A DNA stretch of 64,000 bases from Pasteurellaceae bacterium. Its GTDB lineage: Bacteria; Pseudomonadota; Gammaproteobacteria; Enterobacterales; Pasteurellaceae. How positions within the stretch are numbered: the first letter of the stretch is position 1; every line of letters starts with the position of its first letter. The position numbers were made by a program, and so were the translations under genes. The stretch is from contig CAAEJV010000004.1 in the NCBI GenBank assembly GCA_900756155.1, positions 1 to 64,000 of the forward strand. The letters run 5' to 3'. The notes beneath the pieces are model-generated. The model made no database searches. It was not told where the DNA came from and saw only the letters and a list, made by a program, of their open reading frames with translations. Positions 60,113 to 64,000 of this stretch are shown piece by piece.

Positions 60113-61819
60113 ATGTCTGTAAGCGTATTTAATCGTTGTTGGTCAAAGGTGATCTTAGAAACCTTGGTTCGCCAAGGCGTGAGTCACTTTTGTATTGCGC
60201 CTGGTTCACGCTCAACACCTTTAACGCTAGAAGCTGTGCGTTTACAAAATGCCTCTCGTGCAACGTGCCATAGTCACTTTGATGAACGTGGTTTAGGCTT
60301 TTTTGCGTTGGGGATTGCAAAATCTACGCAAGCACCTGTTGCCGTGATTGTCACCTCGGGCACCGCAGCAGCAAATTTATATCCAGCAATTATTGAAGCT
60401 CGTCAAACAGGCGTGAATTTAATTATTCTTACCGCTGATCGCCCACCTGAATTATGGGAATGTGGGGCGAATCAAGCTATCGTGCAACAAAATATGTTTG
60501 CCGATTACCCTGTGGCAAGTGTCAATCTACCGAAACCTCAAGCCGATTATGCAGCAAAATGGTTAATTTCTACGTTAGAACAAGCTTGCTATAAACAAAA
60601 ACAACAACCAGGTGTGGTACATATCAATGTGCCTTTTGCAGAGCCACTTTATAATGCCCAAGAGCAAGAGATTGACGGTCATCCATGGTTAATGCCAATT
60701 CAACGTTGGTTAAGTCAGCCTAAAAATTGGGTTGATCATCAACCATTACAGCAAGAAGTGTTAATGCACGAGAATTGGGATACTTGGCGTACGAAACGTG
60801 GTGTGATTGTGGCAGGACAATTAACGCCTGAACAAGCAATGGGTATTAACTCATGGGCAAATACCATGGGGTGGATTTTGCTTACGGATATTCAATCAGG
60901 TGTTGAGCCTCTCATGCCTTATGCGGATATTTGGCTAGCAAACCAAACGGTGAAACAAAAACTACTTCAAGCTGATATCGTGATTCAATTTGGTTCTCGT
61001 TTTATCAGTAAACGTATTAACCAATTCTTATCGGAATTCCAAGGCGAATTTTGGGTGGTGGAGCAAAGTCAAAATGCAGTTGATCCAAACCACCATTCGC
61101 AAACTCGCTTTAACGCCAAAGCTCATCATTGGTTGCGTGCACACCCGCCATTGCGTCAAAAGCCTTGGTTGCTCGAACCTCTGGCACTTTCAAAATTCTG
61201 TGCAACCTTTATCGAACAACAAGTCGGTGGCAATCTTAATGAAGCCTCATTAGCACATCATATTGAGCGTGTTTTACCTTACAACGGTATTTTGTTCTTA
61301 GGAAACAGTCTTTTTGTGCGTTTGGTTGATGCGTTAACCAAATTACCTGAAGGGTATCCGATTTATACCAACCGTGGTGCAAGTGGAATTGATGGCTTAT
61401 TAGCCACGGCTGCAGGTATCGGTATCGGTGCCGATCAACCTGTGGTGGCCATGATTGGCGATACGTCTGCGCTTTATGATTTGAACTCTTTAGCCTTATT
61501 TAAGAATGTCACTCAACCAACCATTATTTTTGTGATCAACAATAATGGTGGCGCAATCTTTGATATGTTGCCAGTGGATGAAGAGGTGAAAGAGCAGTTC
61601 TATCGCTTGCCACATAATGGTGATTTCTCTCAAGTCGCCGCAATGTTTGGTTTAAAATATGCTTTACCTTACACTTGGGCAGATTTAAGCTCCGTGTTAA
61701 AACAAGCTTATACTCGCCGCCGTGCGACATTAATTGAAATCAAAACAAATCCAAGTGATGGCAGCGCAACCTATAAGCGCTTGATTGAACAAATCAGCCA
61801 CGCGGTGATTGGTGAATAA
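60113..61819 (+). CDS. menD: SEPHCHC synthase MenD
   Basis: Thiamine-diphosphate enzyme adding a succinyl semialdehyde unit to isochorismate. The 568 residues show CIAPGSRSTPLTLEA, the HFDERGLGFFALG segment with the ThDP-activating Glu, TSGTAAANLYPAIIEA, LTADRPPEL, and the ThDP motif MIGDTSALYDLNSLAL ending in NNNGGAIFDMLP. A terminator-like hairpin separates it from menH. Confidence 0.98.
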   Translation: MSVSVFNRCWSKVILETLVRQGVSHFCIAPGSRSTPLTLEAVRLQNASRATCHSHFDERGLGFFALGIAKSTQAPVAVIVTSGTAAANLYPAIIEARQTGVNLIILTADRPPELWECGANQAIVQQNMFADYPVASVNLPKPQADYAAKWLISTLEQACYKQKQQPGVVHINVPFAEPLYNAQEQEIDGHPWLMPIQRWLSQPKNWVDHQPLQQEVLMHENWDTWRTKRGVIVAGQLTPEQAMGINSWANTMGWILLTDIQSGVEPLMPYADIWLANQTVKQKLLQADIVIQFGSRFISKRINQFLSEFQGEFWVVEQSQNAVDPNHHSQTRFNAKAHHWLRAHPPLRQKPWLLEPLALSKFCATFIEQQVGGNLNEASLAHHIERVLPYNGILFLGNSLFVRLVDALTKLPEGYPIYTNRGASGIDGLLATAAGIGIGADQPVVAMIGDTSALYDLNSLALFKNVTQPTIIFVINNNGGAIFDMLPVDEEVKEQFYRLPHNGDFSQVAAMFGLKYALPYTWADLSSVLKQAYTRRRATLIEIKTNPSDGSATYKRLIEQISHAVIGE

Positions 61820-61823
61820 TTTT

Positions 61824-61850
61824 TTTCCCCTCTTATATAGAGGGGATTTC
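61824..61850 (+). terminator. Hairpin between menD and menH
   Basis: CCCCTC (61827-61832) pairs with GAGGGG (61840-61845) around TTATATA. The tail is only moderately T-rich, so it may attenuate rather than stop transcription into menH. Confidence 0.6.
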
Positions 61851-61866
61851 TTTATATGGCATTATT

Positions 61867-62610
61867 ATGATGAATCTTGTTTTTCTCCATGGCTTATTAG
61901 GTACGAAATCAGATTGGCAAAAAGTCATCGAAAATCTACCGCACTTTCGTTGTCTCTCTCTCGATTTACCGTTTCACGGTGAGAATAAAGCTGTTGCCGT
62001 TGAAGATTTTGAGCAAACCGCTCAGTGCCTTGAAGAACAAATTCAACATCTCATAAAAAATGAGCCTTATATTTTAATCGGTTATTCACTTGGTGGACGA
62101 GTCGCACAATATTATGCACTGCACGCGAAAGTGAAAATAGGGCATTTAAAGGCAGTCATTTTAGAAGGGGCGAATTTAGGTTTACAATCTGAACAAGAAA
62201 AACAAAGCCGTCTAGTCAATGACAACATGTGGGCTGAGCGTTTTTTCCATGAAAAGCCTGAAACCGTGCTCGAAGATTGGTATCAACAACCTGTTTTTTC
62301 TCATTTAAATGAACAGCAACGTAAGGCATTAATTGAAAAGCGAAAAGCCAATTGTGGGGCAAATATTGGTCATATGTTATTAGCCACTAGTCTTGCTAAA
62401 CAGCCTGATTTTCGCGAGAAAGTGCGGTCAAGTTTGCTGCTATTTTTTTATTTTTGTGGTGAACGAGATCAGAAGTTTCGTCAAATGGCAGAGAATAATC
62501 AACTTGATTTAACGCTTATTCCTGACGCTGGTCATAATGCACATTTAGAAAATCCGACATATTTTGCTGAAAAAATCGAAAATATCGTATTAAAAATTGC
62601 TCAACCTTAA
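61867..62610 (+). CDS. menH: SHCHC synthase MenH
   Basis: Alpha/beta-hydrolase that removes pyruvate in the third menaquinone step. The 247 residues show VFLHGLLGTKSDW, the nucleophile Ser in GYSLGGR, an Asp in CGERDQKF and the His in DAGHNAHLENP. The start has two Met codons; the second, at 61870, is equally possible. It follows menD after 47 bp. Confidence 0.95.
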   Translation: MMNLVFLHGLLGTKSDWQKVIENLPHFRCLSLDLPFHGENKAVAVEDFEQTAQCLEEQIQHLIKNEPYILIGYSLGGRVAQYYALHAKVKIGHLKAVILEGANLGLQSEQEKQSRLVNDNMWAERFFHEKPETVLEDWYQQPVFSHLNEQQRKALIEKRKANCGANIGHMLLATSLAKQPDFREKVRSSLLLFFYFCGERDQKFRQMAENNQLDLTLIPDAGHNAHLENPTYFAEKIENIVLKIAQP

Positions 62611-62663
62611 GGGAAATGCTAGGATTTAGCCCTTTCATTTTATTTGACTCTTAAGGAAGCAAA

Positions 62664-63980
62664 ATGTCCTCACAACTTCGTAATGATCCACTTAAGGTTG
62701 CTTTAGCCTCTATGGTGGGTACCGCAATTGAATTCTTCGATTATTATATCTATGCCGCTGCGGCAGTATTAGTTTTTAACACGCAATTCTTCCATAGTGG
62801 CGATCCGCTTTCAGATGATTTGCTTTCTCTTTCGACATTAGCCTTAGCGTTCTTTGCTCGTCCAATTGGCTCAGCTTTATTTGGGCACTTTGGTGACAAG
62901 ATTGGTCGTAAGAAAACCTTGGTCGCCTCTTTGGTTTTAATGGGCGGATCGACGGTCGTTATCGGTTTATTGCCGACTTATTCTCAAATTGGTATTTGGG
63001 CACCGATTTTGTTATGTATTTGCCGAGTCGGTCAGGGTATTGGTCTTGGTGGTGAATGGGGCGGCGCTGCTTTAGTGGCAACAGAAAATGCGCCAGAAGG
63101 AAAACGTGCTTGGTATGGTACATTCCCTCAATTAGGTGCGCCAATAGGTTTATTTGTGGCTAATGCGACCTTCTTCTTAGTGAGCTATTTCTGGGGGCAA
63201 CAAGCCCTTGTTGAGTGGGCATGGCGTATCCCGTTTGTTTCTTCTTTAGCCTTAGTTTTAGTTGGGTTGTATGTTCGTTTAACTTTACATGAGAGCCATG
63301 TCTTCGTTGAAGCGGAAGAAAAAGGGAAAAAATTAAAAGCACCAGTGAGTGTGGTATTCACTAAACACTTTAAACCAATGGTGATTGGTACATTTATCAT
63401 GGTGGCAACCTATTCCTTGTTCTATATTATGACCGCCTTTGCTCAAGCGTATTCTCGTACACCGGCAACCCTTTCAGAAGCGGGCTATCCTATGGGGTTA
63501 GGCATTCCTGCCAATACCTTCACGGGATTACTTTTAATGAGTGCGATTGTTTTTGCGATTTTTATTAGTATTTCAGGTCTTTATGCAGATAAAATCGGTC
63601 GTCGCAAATGGTTAATTTGGACAACAGTCAGCATTTTAATTTTTGCATTATGTATGCCATTATTCCTTGGAAATGGTACACCGGCTTCTGTATTTGCTTT
63701 CTTAGTAATTGGTATGGCATTAATGGGCATGACATTTGGCCCAATGGCGGCGTTATTACCTGAATTATTCCCAACGGAAGTACGCTATTCTGGCGCTTCT
63801 TTAGCCTACAATATTGCATCCATTATCGGGGCAACCATTGCGGCAATGATTTCATTAAAAATCAATGCGCTCTATGGCTTAATGGGCGTGGGGATTTATT
63901 TAGCCATTAATGCATTCTTAACCTTGTTAGCATTATTAGCCTCAAAAGAAACGAAAAACGTCGATTTAACGCAAATCTAG
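62664..63980 (+). CDS. MHS-family metabolite transporter (MFS)
   Basis: A proton symporter of the major facilitator superfamily with 12 helices and 438 residues, of the ProP / ShiA / KgtP type. The start reads NDPLKVALASMVGTAIEFFDYYIYAAAA and the MFS loop motif GHFGDKIGRKKTL follows; FARPIGSALFG, RVGQGIGLGGEWGGAALVATENAP and FPTEVRYSGASLAYN are typical. The substrate (an organic acid or similar) is not clear. TTAAGGAAG precedes the ATG. Confidence 0.9.
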   Translation: MSSQLRNDPLKVALASMVGTAIEFFDYYIYAAAAVLVFNTQFFHSGDPLSDDLLSLSTLALAFFARPIGSALFGHFGDKIGRKKTLVASLVLMGGSTVVIGLLPTYSQIGIWAPILLCICRVGQGIGLGGEWGGAALVATENAPEGKRAWYGTFPQLGAPIGLFVANATFFLVSYFWGQQALVEWAWRIPFVSSLALVLVGLYVRLTLHESHVFVEAEEKGKKLKAPVSVVFTKHFKPMVIGTFIMVATYSLFYIMTAFAQAYSRTPATLSEAGYPMGLGIPANTFTGLLLMSAIVFAIFISISGLYADKIGRRKWLIWTTVSILIFALCMPLFLGNGTPASVFAFLVIGMALMGMTFGPMAALLPELFPTEVRYSGASLAYNIASIIGATIAAMISLKINALYGLMGVGIYLAINAFLTLLALLASKETKNVDLTQI

Positions 63981-64000
63981 TGACAAATTGATAATGAAAA

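Overview
The window is Pasteurellaceae chromosome. Its backbone is full of the Haemophilus-type (Hin) DNA uptake signal AAGTGCGGT / ACCGCACTT, roughly one per 1-1.5 kb. Gene blocks such as lipA-lipB-ybeD-dacA-rlpA-rodA-mrdA-rlmH-rsfS-yidE-ABC transporter-mreBCD, pilABCD-ampD, grcA-lepA-lepB-rnc-era and menF-menD-menH match the order I know from Haemophilus influenzae. A Haemophilus close to H. parainfluenzae is the best guess; the species is inference.

Layout. 1-10.7 kb: a complete type I-C CRISPR-Cas locus, all on the minus strand (cas3-cas5-cas8c-cas7-cas4-[membrane protein]-cas1-cas2-leader-array). The array runs off the left edge; 16 complete identical repeats and 16 spacers are visible. 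The order is normal except for a very AT-rich 315-residue three-helix membrane protein between cas4 and cas1. The cas genes look more GC-rich than the backbone. They carry four perfect 12-mers of neisserial uptake-sequence dialects (AG-DUS, two AG-mucDUS, one AG-simDUS) and only two Hin signals, plus one in the junction beside cas1. This suggests import from Neisseriaceae by natural transformation. An internal start in cas8c should give the Cas11c small subunit. The cas3 promoter region has a CRP-like site and a perfect palindrome, and the array leader has a candidate promoter overlapped by another perfect palindrome.

10.9-23.3 kb: trhP, a PurR-box-linked purine permease, ppa, a subtilisin-type autotransporter, galE, an AmpG-type permease, adk and a YdgA-like protein. 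23.4-38.1 kb: lipoate synthesis and the cell-elongation machinery (PBP5, RlpA, RodA, PBP2, MreBCD), with RlmH, RsfS, a YidE transporter and an SbmA-like exporter. 38.2-45.1 kb: rhlB, a small acetyltransferase, yacG, coaE, then pilD-pilC-pilB-pilA facing ampD across a perfect CRP-S (Sxy-dependent) competence site, which ties this chromosome to DNA uptake.

45.1-45.6 kb: the only long gene-free stretch besides the array. It holds three perfect DnaA boxes and an E. coli oriC-like patch, at a point where gene direction changes from mostly minus to almost all plus; it is a candidate replication origin or DnaA-binding locus. 45.6-64 kb: rppH, a TSUP permease, lgt, thyA, tadA, ung, FNR-linked grcA, lepA-lepB-rnc-era, a three-gene accessory phospholipid cassette (CDP-alcohol transferase, acyltransferase, CdsA-like), alaA, menF-menD-menH and an MHS-type transporter.

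No rRNA, tRNA, insertion sequence or prophage was recognised. All calls are by eye; no database search was run.
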